Below are positions 41,458-51,500 of a DNA stretch of 64,000 nucleotides, in pieces; the stretch's first letter is position 1; every line of letters starts with the position of its first letter. Below the pieces are notes generated by a model. The model ran no database searches. It was given only the letters and a program-made list of their open reading frames with translations, and had not been told where the DNA came from. The position numbers were made by a program, and so were the translations under genes. Source of the stretch: JAWPMT01 sp965229785 (lineage in GTDB: Bacteria; Bacteroidota; Bacteroidia; Cytophagales; Cyclobacteriaceae); NCBI GenBank assembly GCA_965229785.1, contig CBDDJS010000001.1, positions 6,076,001 to 6,140,000 of the forward strand, in the 5' to 3' direction.

Positions 41458-44400
41458 CTAATGATTAAACCAAGGAGGAGGAAGCATTCCTCTTCTAAAA
41501 TTTGAGTAATTTGGAGAAATTCGATATCTCGTCATGTTCCAATCAGTTGGCCTGCCAAAATACTCGTAAGAAAGCTTGTTTGCATACCATTCTGTCCAAG
41601 TTTCTTGATGTCTAAAGCCATTTTGAGTGCTTTCCAAACTCACAGGTACTACCGTGCCATAAAAGAATGCCATACCCCATTCTCGTGCCTGTAAAACATG
41701 GCCAAACTCATGACGTAAAAGATCAAGATTATACACATCACGAGGATTTACGAAAATTCCAACTCCCGGTAATGTAAAGGCTGCTCCATATTTCAAATCA
41801 CCAACTTCACTAGCGTAAATTCTTACTCCCTCAAAGTAAACAGTTCCATCGCCCATTGAAGCAGTAAGCGGCCCTAAAGGAATTGGCTGATTTTCATCTC
41901 CATAAAACTTATTTGCTTGTCTTTTCGCTTTATTGAATGGATCGGTAGCCTCATGAGCAGCATGATTAAACAGATAAGTATAAGCCCCAGTAATGGCTCC
42001 ATCCTGGAAGTTGCCTCCTGAAATGGCCTCACTGGCTCCACCTGCAACTGCAGAGACTATGGTGCCACCCACTACGTCCAAATTCCAACGTTGTGATAAC
42101 CCTCCGGCATAGCTGCTAATGGCTCCACTAGCGTATCCATGCCAGAATTTTCCTCCCAGACCTTGTCGAATTAAGCCGTTGGAAATACCGTGCAAATGAG
42201 CACGGAGAAGTTCCTTCCCCCAAAAGGATTTCAATGGATCTATCGATGTGCCAACTCCTGCACTAATTCCTGCAGTTACTTGAGCAATTGCTCCACCTTT
42301 TAAACCGGCGACCAAGGCCTGATTGAAACTTGCACCATCGATGTAAGCCCCATAAAACTGTCCTAAAAAGCCTGCGATGAAAGGTGCAACTGGAGCCAAC
42401 GGAGTAGCACTTAAAGCGGCAGTAATTCCGATCTGCAAGACGGTACCGGCAACCTGTCCAATAGTTATATACCCACTGGGGTCAGTAAAGCTGAGTGGAT
42501 TATTAAAGACGTAGGAGTACCGGTTAAGTCCTTGCGTAAAATCTGGTGCTTGCGTATACGGATCAGCACTCAAGAATCTGCCCAGCACCGGGTCGTACAT
42601 CCGGCCGTTCATATTGACCAGGGCAAAAAGTTCCAAGTGTTCGTGACCTGTGAAGCCACGGACGTAAGACACATCGGTAGCGCCATCCAGGTCATCCCAG
42701 GTATCGGCATCCCTGCGTTTGCCCCAGGCGTCGTAGCTGTAGCGTTCGATCACATTGCCATTTGCATCGGCAATGGCAGCCAGTGACCCTAGATGATCTT
42801 TGAGTAAATAGTGGGTGGTTTGTGTACTCTGCCCTTCGTCCTCGGTGTAGATGGCGATGGCTTCGCCTCCCGCCTGGATGTAGTGGAGTTTGCGTTTGTC
42901 CCCGCTGTGGTTTTCTTCCTCTTCGTATAAGCCTCCAATGAACCGTTTGGTAAAGTGAACGCCCGCGACGGTGGTAGTGGTGATCTTTCGCTCATGATCC
43001 ACGCCATAGGTAAAGTGAATGCTGGCATCTCCTTCGGTGACAGTCCGTACTTTTTCAAAACCGGAATAGGTGATGTCCTGTGCTATGATCGGAATTGCCG
43101 TACCGTTTTGAGTCATTTCTGAAACGGCGTGTGGCTTTGAACCATCGTATTTGTAAGTACCCACATCGGACTTGGAAGTGATGTTGCCCAGATCATCATA
43201 ATCCATCACCAGCTGACCGTAGGCTTTACCGGTAATGCTGGCGGTCTTGAGCCGGTTGAGGTTGTCGTAGGTAAATTTTTCTTCCAGGCCCCTACCCCCG
43301 TCAGCCAGGTAGTTGGTGCGCTTGGTCAGGTTATTGAGAGCATCAAACTCGTAGTAGAGGTTTTGCAATTTGTCATTTCCCTTCTGAGTGACGATCTGAC
43401 TCAATAAACCAGTGGTTTTTTGGAAGGAACGATGGGTTTGGAACGTGCCATTGGCCAGGGAAAAGGCTTCTAATTGTCCGCGGGCATTTTCCTGGGTGAT
43501 CTGCCAGTAGGTGGTGGTGCCATCGGTACTGGTTACTTTTTCCTGATAACCCTCGGTAGTGTAATGGTGTTGAATGGCAAAACCTGAGGGATAGGTAAGA
43601 TCAACTAGCCTCCCATAACCATCGTAAGTCTGGAAGATATCATAAGCCTGACCTTCCAGGGTTTCCCGTATCTGGGTAGGACGCAGATACGTATCATAGA
43701 AATATTCTTTGGAAATGTTTCCAGCGGTGCTACTGGTCAGCAATCCCTTTTTCCTGGTGTCAAAGACCCAGGTTGTGATCTCCTCATCTGATCCTTTTTT
43801 GATTTTTCGCTCGGAGGTTCGTCCCAGCACATCGTAAGTGAAGGTGGTTTCATAATTGCGAGCGGATTTTTGCCAGACGACTTCTCCAAAAGCATTGTGT
43901 CGGGTATGGATGATGCCCAGGTCCGGATCGTTGACTTGTGTACGGTTGCCCAACACGTCGTAGGTAAAAGCGGTTGTATTGCCGTCAAAATCACTAATGG
44001 AGGCGAGGGTGCCACTGGCATGATAGGTATAGTCGAGACTGTTGCCTTTGGCATCGGTGGCTTTGATCTGTTGCCCCAACATGTTCACCTGTGCAGTGGT
44101 TTCTTGCCCTTTCGCATTGCGAGTGGTGGTGATGAGTCCGGTGTAGGTATTTTCTGTCACACGATTACCGGGCGTTTCGATTCGGGTCACCCGACCAATG
44201 GGATCAAAGTTTTGGGTGGCCCACAGTGGTTGATCTCCGCTGAAATAAGGATCGGAAGCTTGAAAAGCACGTCCCTGTCCATCATAATGAGTATCAGCAT
44301 AAACCACCTGATTGGCCCAGTTGGTAGTGCGGGTGCGTAAGGGGCGATTGAGGCGATCATAGTAGGTTCGGACGGAGGGTGATCCGCTGGTCATTTCGTC

Positions 44401-47400
44401 CACATAATAGCGGGCGTGATCCGGAGCTTCTCCTCCACCTGTTACCCAGCCATAGCTGGTGGTGGCTACAATGTTGGTGTTAGGGGCAGTAACTTGATAG
44501 AGCCTGCCAAAATTGTCGTAGGTATAACTTGTAGTCAGGCCATTGGGGCCGGTTTCAGTCAATAAGTTGCCAAAAGTGTGATCGTAGGTACGACTGGAAC
44601 TATGTGTAAGTGCATTCGCTTCGGATTCAACAAAACGACCTTTATCATCAAAGGTAAAATGGATAAACCTACTCTGATCTGTACCGGCATTGCCACCCAA
44701 ACCCGGATCGTCCCCAACACCAGTTGTAGTGGAGGTTAAAATATTCCCAAAATCATCATAGGTGTAGGTGGTCACGAGTTCAAGTTCGTGTCCCGGTTGA
44801 ATGGTTTCCGTCTTCAGGAACCATTTACTATCGTAGGTAAAAGAAGAGGATCGAACAGAATTGGCCTGACCGGGAGCCGATTTGGTAACGGAAGCACTAC
44901 TCAATTTACCCAGAATCCAGTTGGCTACCCCTCCATAGTCGTAGGTATTTTGGGTGAGGGTCTGGTGGCCGGAGCCATAGGTAACCGACATTTGCTCGAT
45001 GTTGCCATAACTGTCGTAGGTGGTGTAATCGGTGGTCATGGAAGTAAGTGCTTCCGTGTCATCATATATATCAAAAGTATTGACCGTCTCTGAGCTTTTG
45101 GCGAACAAATACATGTCGGTAGCCGGAGCCTTCAAGTTTGTGTAAACCGTGGAGGTGGAAGAAATCTTGCCACCTGTGATCAGTGATTTACTTACGGTAT
45201 TGGTAAGGAGAGGTACAAAATGACTGGTGTCAATGTCATAGGATTGGGTCGTTTCTATGCTCTGAGTGATGTCCTGCACCACGATTTGCTGAAAGCCCAG
45301 ATATCCTTTCCCGAACCGATGCACAACTGCCCCTTCATAGTGATAACGGGTTTCTGCCAGGCTGCCCAATCCATTATCTGCATAGACTGTCCGCACGACA
45401 TGCATGGGAAATTGGGCGTCAAGAAGATTATCCGAATTTCCTGGCTCGAATGTTTGATATTTGGTATATACTTCCGAATCAGTCAGGGGCAGATAGTCCA
45501 GGTACAAACGACTCCCGTAGCTATTGGCGATGGCCGAGACCATGGTCGGAGCGTCATGATAATCTGCATGCAAAGTGCTTGATCTGCTGTAACGATATTG
45601 CTCGCAAGTAGGAGGGGTGGCCCCACTGCCACAAACCACCGTGTTATCATGCATGACCAGAACCTCACCTAATTCAAGGAGGTCAGAAAAACCGTTTCCG
45701 GTAAAATCACCAATGAGTAAGGGGTTATCGAATGCAGCAACGTCTAATTCTGCCAGTAGCACCTGACCAAGATTAGCACCTTGAAAACTCAAGATATTGT
45801 ATTCCGGAAATCCGGCAATTACAACATCTTTCTTGGACAATAGATCAGACTTTCCGTCTCCATTAAGGTCCAAAACACTTGCTGGGTGTGTCGGCCACAG
45901 GGAAGGACTTTTAACCTCCACCCCATCTTCAAACCCGTTACCATTTCCGAGGTGTAGCAGCCAGTTGTAACCCCAGTATGTATTCCCGTCCGAAGCCTGA
46001 AATTGAACGCTGTTGTTGGTGTTTAGCAGATCGAACAAGCCATCTCCGTTGAAGTCTCCCATGGTAGTTGTCCCTCTTACCAGCTCATTGGTAAAGTCTG
46101 GCCATGTGCTTTTATTTTCGACAATGAAATTCCAGCGAGTACTCGTGGATTCGATCATTACTTTTTCTATAGGACTACCATTGTTTTGAAGGAGAGGCAG
46201 CCCGGAGTACAGATCAGTAATACCATCAGAGTTAAAGTCCTGAACTAAAAATTCAAAACCGGGATTTGCATCAGGTATATCAAAAGCCCATTCGAAAGTA
46301 TTGGCATTCTTGTCAGAAATGAATACGTCCTGATCATTGTATAAGATATCTACCCAGAATCGAATAATTTGTCCATTTTGATTATTGTATTCATAGGGTT
46401 TGAATACTAGCAGGTCACTTTTCCCGTCCCCGTCAAAATCACCGATTTGTAACCATTCAAATTGTTTTAGGGTCGATAAATTCTGAGTAAAACCCGATTC
46501 AAATCCTGTTCCATTCCCATAGAAAACGCTTGCCAGGTTGCTTGCAGATATAGCTAAATAGTCCGCAATACCATCGCCATTAAAATCTCCAGAATATTTG
46601 GTGTCTTGGGGACGAGAATCTACACCACTAAATGTTTGTGTCATTACTCCATCGACTTCTTCATAAAGCACCCAGTTTTCATAAGTTGCATTCTGATCAA
46701 TAGCTGGATTATAGGCGCCAAATTGATAGAAGACCAATAGATCAACTTTCCCATCACCGGTAAAATCACCGGACAGTTCTTGTGTTTGCTGAGACTGATT
46801 GAGTTCCCCGTTCATTAAAGTGATGGGAAGAGATGTGGATTCACTTTTCAGTCCGGGATTCTCCTCATTCCAGTCAAACTGGATGGCGTTATAATGTTCA
46901 CCGGCACTGTTGTATTCGGTCACGCTGGTGAGGTGAGGCATGTAATCGTAGATGTCGTACGTGAGCCGGTATTCCCTTATGAGATTCGTTCCGTAGTAGG
47001 TCTTGATATTTTTGATGCGTTTGGTCAATTCGGTTGGATGACCATAGATAAATCCGGTTCTGGATATGGTTCCCCGATCTTCATACTCCACCTGAACACT
47101 GGCATAAGTTGGGAGGCCTGTCGTAGTATTGCCGGTGTAATTGATTTTATTCAGTCGATATTCGGTACCATCATTCAGGTATTCATAGGTCATGTAATTG
47201 GAGGCCTGATCCTCCACTTTGACCAGTGCCCATACGTAGGCACCCAAATTGGTGCCATCCACCTTGGCTACCATTTGCGCATCAGCATTGAGACCATAGG
47301 TTTTTTTAAGACCGGATTTTTCCTGAACCACGAAGTGGGAGGCCCAGTCAGAAGTACCGAGGCTGCCAAAAGCTTCTATTTTAGCCATTCGGTCGTTTTC

Positions 47401-48078
47401 CAGTCGATATTCGCTACCGGCTTTACCGTAGTTTCCGGAAACAAGGATCAATCTTTCTCCATCTAACAGTAACCGATCCTGATCATCAAAATCCACCTGA
47501 TCGGCCTGGCCGTCATGATAACGGGTGGCCGGTCCTCTTGTAATGGCCGATAGCCCTCCCAATGAGAAACCTTTTCCTAATAAGCCATCCGGTGCCTGGT
47601 TGTTATAAACAATCGAGAGGTTGGGTTCCATCTCATTGGTTCCGGGAGAAACGATGAGAGGTATGGCGTAGGTAGCGGCACCAGAGGGGCCCACGTCGAA
47701 AGAGGTAGCTGTACCACCTACTGCTCCGGTATTGCTGATGCCAAAACCTGAGGTTGAGTTCAGTGTTCCGCCTATATTCAATAGCAGTTCCTGATAATCG
47801 AAATAGGCGACAAAGGTCTTGTCGGGCTCATTGGCTGGAATTTCATATAGAAAACCAGCATCGAAGATGATGTAATCCCGGCCTTTGATGACATGGGATT
47901 CCCCGGACATATTGGTGTCCAGTGTGGGGTTGGGGTTTTGTTGGGCGTGGGTAGATTCAAAGATAAAAAGTGCAACAAATAATTGTAATGCTTTCAATAC
48001 ATCCCCCTTCACCCCCTTAAAAGGGGGACTTACCACAATTTTTAAAGGAGAATTCATTCTTCCAATAATCCTTTTCAT
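41458..48078 (-). CDS. Giant SpvB/VCBS/YD-repeat RHS protein with metallopeptidase-like toxin tip
   Basis: The 2206-residue protein is arranged as follows. A signal peptide ends in STHAQ near 46. An SpvB-like N-terminal domain covers about 95-420 (YAIPLIVSPGTNEMEPNLSI). Seven FG-GAP/VCBS motifs lie at about 430-800 (DFTGDGKVD, DFNGDGIAD). A long YD-repeat shell spans about 1020-1800, closed by the RHS core end GRFLSADPYTQAPDF and DPSGY near 1830-1865. A hydrophobic, glycine-rich linker follows. The variable tip (~2040-2206) carries a zinc-protease motif HEFGH (His2123, Glu2124, His2127), a possible third ligand Glu2163 in WTEWYANKL, and VNPRDVYNLDLL. Such shells enclose toxins. Start is uncertain: ATG 48078 overlaps the previous stop, but TTG 47997 gives a cleaner signal peptide. 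No T9SS sorting domain. Confidence 0.88.
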   Translation of the reverse strand: MKRIIGRMNSPLKIVVSPPFKGVKGDVLKALQLFVALFIFESTHAQQNPNPTLDTNMSGESHVIKGRDYIIFDAGFLYEIPANEPDKTFVAYFDYQELLLNIGGTLNSTSGFGISNTGAVGGTATSFDVGPSGAATYAIPLIVSPGTNEMEPNLSIVYNNQAPDGLLGKGFSLGGLSAITRGPATRYHDGQADQVDFDDQDRLLLDGERLILVSGNYGKAGSEYRLENDRMAKIEAFGSLGTSDWASHFVVQEKSGLKKTYGLNADAQMVAKVDGTNLGAYVWALVKVEDQASNYMTYEYLNDGTEYRLNKINYTGNTTTGLPTYASVQVEYEDRGTISRTGFIYGHPTELTKRIKNIKTYYGTNLIREYRLTYDIYDYMPHLTSVTEYNSAGEHYNAIQFDWNEENPGLKSESTSLPITLMNGELNQSQQTQELSGDFTGDGKVDLLVFYQFGAYNPAIDQNATYENWVLYEEVDGVMTQTFSGVDSRPQDTKYSGDFNGDGIADYLAISASNLASVFYGNGTGFESGFTQNLSTLKQFEWLQIGDFDGDGKSDLLVFKPYEYNNQNGQIIRFWVDILYNDQDVFISDKNANTFEWAFDIPDANPGFEFLVQDFNSDGITDLYSGLPLLQNNGSPIEKVMIESTSTRWNFIVENKSTWPDFTNELVRGTTTMGDFNGDGLFDLLNTNNSVQFQASDGNTYWGYNWLLHLGNGNGFEDGVEVKSPSLWPTHPASVLDLNGDGKSDLLSKKDVVIAGFPEYNILSFQGANLGQVLLAELDVAAFDNPLLIGDFTGNGFSDLLELGEVLVMHDNTVVCGSGATPPTCEQYRYSRSSTLHADYHDAPTMVSAIANSYGSRLYLDYLPLTDSEVYTKYQTFEPGNSDNLLDAQFPMHVVRTVYADNGLGSLAETRYHYEGAVVHRFGKGYLGFQQIVVQDITQSIETTQSYDIDTSHFVPLLTNTVSKSLITGGKISSTSTVYTNLKAPATDMYLFAKSSETVNTFDIYDDTEALTSMTTDYTTYDSYGNIEQMSVTYGSGHQTLTQNTYDYGGVANWILGKLSSASVTKSAPGQANSVRSSSFTYDSKWFLKTETIQPGHELELVTTYTYDDFGNILTSTTTGVGDDPGLGGNAGTDQSRFIHFTFDDKGRFVESEANALTHSSSRTYDHTFGNLLTETGPNGLTTSYTYDNFGRLYQVTAPNTNIVATTSYGWVTGGGEAPDHARYYVDEMTSGSPSVRTYYDRLNRPLRTRTTNWANQVVYADTHYDGQGRAFQASDPYFSGDQPLWATQNFDPIGRVTRIETPGNRVTENTYTGLITTTRNAKGQETTAQVNMLGQQIKATDAKGNSLDYTYHASGTLASISDFDGNTTAFTYDVLGNRTQVNDPDLGIIHTRHNAFGEVVWQKSARNYETTFTYDVLGRTSERKIKKGSDEEITTWVFDTRKKGLLTSSTAGNISKEYFYDTYLRPTQIRETLEGQAYDIFQTYDGYGRLVDLTYPSGFAIQHHYTTEGYQEKVTSTDGTTTYWQITQENARGQLEAFSLANGTFQTHRSFQKTTGLLSQIVTQKGNDKLQNLYYEFDALNNLTKRTNYLADGGRGLEEKFTYDNLNRLKTASITGKAYGQLVMDYDDLGNITSKSDVGTYKYDGSKPHAVSEMTQNGTAIPIIAQDITYSGFEKVRTVTEGDASIHFTYGVDHERKITTTTVAGVHFTKRFIGGLYEEEENHSGDKRKLHYIQAGGEAIAIYTEDEGQSTQTTHYLLKDHLGSLAAIADANGNVIERYSYDAWGKRRDADTWDDLDGATDVSYVRGFTGHEHLELFALVNMNGRMYDPVLGRFLSADPYTQAPDFTQGLNRYSYVFNNPLSFTDPSGYITIGQVAGTVLQIGITAALSATPLAPVAPFIAGFLGQFYGAYIDGASFNQALVAGLKGGAIAQVTAGISAGVGTSIDPLKSFWGKELLRAHLHGISNGLIRQGLGGKFWHGYASGAISSYAGGLSQRWNLDVVGGTIVSAVAGGASEAISGGNFQDGAITGAYTYLFNHAAHEATDPFNKAKRQANKFYGDENQPIPLGPLTASMGDGTVYFEGVRIYASEVGDLKYGAAFTLPGVGIFVNPRDVYNLDLLRHEFGHVLQAREWGMAFFYGTVVPVSLESTQNGFRHQETWTEWYANKLSYEYFGRPTDWNMTRYRISPNYSNFRRGMLPPPWFNH
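48012..48027. repeat. Palindromic repeat inside the RHS 5' end
   Basis: CCCCCTTAAAAGGGGG is a perfect dyad, with a neighbouring ACCCCCTTCACCCCC-like G/C run. It resembles short palindromic repeats often found between Bacteroidota genes. If translation starts at 48078 it would be read as SPPFKGVKGD, suggesting the real start is the downstream TTG at 47997. Confidence 0.6.
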
Positions 48079-48512
48079 TGTTTGATGATTTTGATGCTTC
48101 GGGATTGGTCAGCGAAGGTCCATTTAAGGATATAGATACCTTCCGGTCGGTTGGAAATGTTGATCTCAAAATCCTGCTCTGTAAAGGTCTTGCGATAGAG
48201 CAAACGTCCGTTGAGATCAATGAGACTGACTTGTGAGATAGCGGGTTCCTCACGAATTAACGAGAAGCGCAGGATGCCTTCCGTGGGGTTAGGGTAGAGT
48301 TTATCTTCTTCCAGAACGTCTTCGGTTTGTTCAGCTACTTGTTCGTTTTCCCCCTCAACCCTTGCAGAAGCGATGTATCGACGGTCCCGATTACCACTTT
48401 CATCGTATTGAAACAAGATGTTTTGCCCTATGGCAGTTTGAAAGAAACTCGCGCAAATGCTGATCACTATGACCAACAACGCCTTTTGGATCACCTGGTG
48501 TCCCTTTTTCAT
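48075..48512 (-). CDS. Small secreted protein with T9SS type A sorting domain
   Basis: The 145-residue protein has a Sec signal peptide (KALLVIVISICASFFQTAIGQ), a short acidic middle, and a C-terminal type IX sorting domain from about residue 72: LYPNPTEGILRFSL, SLIDLNGRLLYRK, GIYILKWTFADQ and IKIIKQ. The mature start NILFQYDESGNRDRR resembles a YD-repeat fragment (YDxxGNR). It would be secreted and anchored or released by T9SS. Its stop overlaps the RHS ATG by 4 bases, and it lies 26 bases after the adhesin gene, so it is expressed with both and may be an adaptor or relic for surface display of RHS. Confidence 0.85.
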   Translation of the reverse strand: MKKGHQVIQKALLVIVISICASFFQTAIGQNILFQYDESGNRDRRYIASARVEGENEQVAEQTEDVLEEDKLYPNPTEGILRFSLIREEPAISQVSLIDLNGRLLYRKTFTEQDFEINISNRPEGIYILKWTFADQSRSIKIIKQ

Positions 48513-48538
48513 GATTTCAATGATTAGAATCCAGGTGA

Positions 48539-51500
48539 TTACTGACCGATCTTTTGCTCCAATGCCTCAAGCCTTGCCGCAAAATCATCTTTTTGTTGCT
48601 TAAGTTCTTGCTGTTGAGCAGACAGTTCTTGGCTCTGCTCTGAAAGCTTTTCCTGCTGACTTTTGATCGTTTTGTTTTGATCAATGATGTAAAGGGTCAA
48701 TTCCTCGATTTTTCGCAGCAGCACACTTTCCATTTCAGCCACATCAATGCCATTTTCCTTCACTTCTTTTTCTGAAGGTACATCAGGCAGGTGATTATTG
48801 GCCTTTACGAAGGTCTCTACTTCTTCGAGAGTCCTCAATTCATAATCCTTGTTGAAGACATAGTCTGGCCAACTCGGCTGTAAGTCCAGTTCCAATTTTC
48901 TTGCCCTAATATTACCCGCTCCATCCACTCTGAAATTGGTGGTGGTACCCGATTTTACAACGAATGCCAGATCACTGCTATTGACTTCTGAATAAATGCC
49001 TTTGGTTGAAGTGATGGTGCCCGCCTCATATTTGAGGTTATCACTTGCGTCTTTATCCCAATGACTGAAATTGAATGAAGATAAATCCTTGTAACCCAGA
49101 TTTCCGGAACCATCTTCCATCAACACCCGGTCGAAAGTAGACCCGCTGATCAAGCCACTGATTTTCAAGGTTGAGGTCTCAACGCTGGAGAAAGTACCAG
49201 CGCCGGTATTGAAGGAAGTAGACTCTAATGCCCCATCCACGTCTACTGTTCCGGCATAATCCAGTCGGCCTGTTCCAATTTGCCAGGGCGTATTTCCACC
49301 AGAAGTAAATTCACTTCCCGATACGGTTTTAATGGTGCCGTTACTGATCACCAGTACTTCATCCAGAGCCTTGTCGCCAATGCCCAATTGTGGTCCATTG
49401 TAAGTCAGGGACCCACCAGAGGTATCCCAGGGAAGGCCGGTGACTTGCGCGCCAGTGATTGAAATGGCGCTTTGATCGAGCTCAAGTTCGTCGGAAGCAT
49501 TTATTGATATTCCTGATCCGACCTTTACTGAAAGATCTTTTGAGGAACTATTCCATGTAAGCCCTGCTCCCGGGTTCACTCGATTGGTGTAGGCAGTATT
49601 CCATTGGCTTGCGTTGCCTTTTCCAACCACTTCCAGGCTGTTGAATTTTCCCGAACCATTTACTTCTAAATCTGTCACAGGTTCCGAACTCGTGTTGATG
49701 CCGATCTTGCCTGTGTAGGATAAATAGGTGCTATTATTTGTCCAGGGGGTGAATGAATTTGCATTGCGGAATTTTAACTGTCCGGCGGCCGGATCTCTGA
49801 CAATGACCTGGGTCAATGACGGATCTTCAACGGGAGAGGCACCCAAAAATGCATGACCTCCGCTAATGGTGAAGTTTCCGGCAAGCACACTGGTGTTACC
49901 TGTGTCTTCAACCCTGAACAAAGGCACAGGGAGCCCTAAACCTCCGGCGCCGCCACGTTCGATTTGAAAATGATCCGCTCCTGCATCATGCAACCGATCA
50001 AAGTTGAATACCATGTTGTCATTGGCTTCCAATCGATCGGCCGCCAAATTCGGGATGGTTACGCTTCCACCGAAAGCAACGTCCCTGCCGGAACTTTGAA
50101 GAAAATAATCATTAGATCCGTTGGAAAAGGAACTAGTCCCTCCTGAGTGAAATAGATTGAGGTATTGCGATTGGGTATCATCATCGAACAAAAGCATACC
50201 ACGGGTAGCATCGGCTGATTTGAAACCCAGATATCCCTCTTCAGTAAATTTGATCCAGTCATCAGGGATATTATGTCCTGCTCCATCGTCCCCGGCATCC
50301 ATATCATCATCAATATAGGAAGCATCTCCAATGCGGATATTTCCATTAAGGTCAAATACTTCAATTACTGTATTCCCGAAGAAATCAGGATCGCAAATTA
50401 AGTTAGCTACATCATCGAACAAGGGTTGTAGCAACCATGGGCTTTCAATTGAACTTACTGTCCGTGTTGCAATTTCACCATCTCCGTTCACAACAAGCAA
50501 GTCTTCATAGTTGTCATCGTTAGGGATACCACTTGTGGGATTCAGAGTAAGCTCGCCATTTAGTATCAGATTGGAATCCACGGTAACCTCGTTGTTTGTG
50601 TTGGAAATTGTAATTTTCGTTTGACCGGAGGTTTGTAATTTCAAGTCTTCATCATGGCTTCCGATCAGACCTCCATCTACACGAAGGGGTTTATTGAAAT
50701 AGAACATGGGCAGGGTTGAGATAAATTCGAAACCTGCTGTGCTGGAGGCACCCATGGTTGTGGTCCCTTGTGCATTTGAAGTGATGTTCTGCACACTGAC
50801 ATTACTTCCCTCTTTCCAATAACCTTCTGATGCATGATCACCCCAGCCAAAAGCCGCGTTCCAATCACTCGGGTTGTACCCACTTGCTGAGATGGTTCCG
50901 GAAGCCCTAATATTTCCTGCAATATCCAGTTTCTCACCAGGTGTGTCCGTACCGATCCCTACATTTCCATTGCTTTGTGCATATAATGCTAGTTGAGTCC
51001 CGGGTCTTATCGAGATGTCTTGGGTGCCATAGAGATAAGTATTTGTGCTCGTATTGTGAATGGCCAATGCTCCATTGCTGTTTCCGAGTACAAGATCATT
51101 GCCATTCCACGAGAAGGGGTTGGCACCAATTTGTAGTTTGTTCAGAGGATTATCGGTTCCGATCCCTATGTTGCCACCATTGGTTTGAAGGATAAGGTCA
51201 TTACCAGAATTCATGCCAACAAAGCCTTTCCCCCCGGTGGTCTTAAAGTGCAGATACTGATCGGTAGCAGATTCCCAGGCATAGGCCACATTATCCCTAA
51301 AATACGTGCTATTTCTAAAAACGGCAGTGTTATTAACATCCAGGCCATGAGTAGGATTTTGCGTCCCAATTCCCACTTTACCATCACTTTTGATGACCAT
51401 CTGCTGCTCATAATCTGATGGCCGAGTGACGAATTGGATGTCTCCGGAGCCGGTTAAACCATTCATGATCAATGTGCTGCTGCCTGTGGTAAACAGACCT

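Noticed and set aside
41458..48078. Type VI secretion RHS effector
   Set aside because: No VgrG, PAAR or T6SS gene is nearby and the protein has a signal peptide, so another route is more likely.
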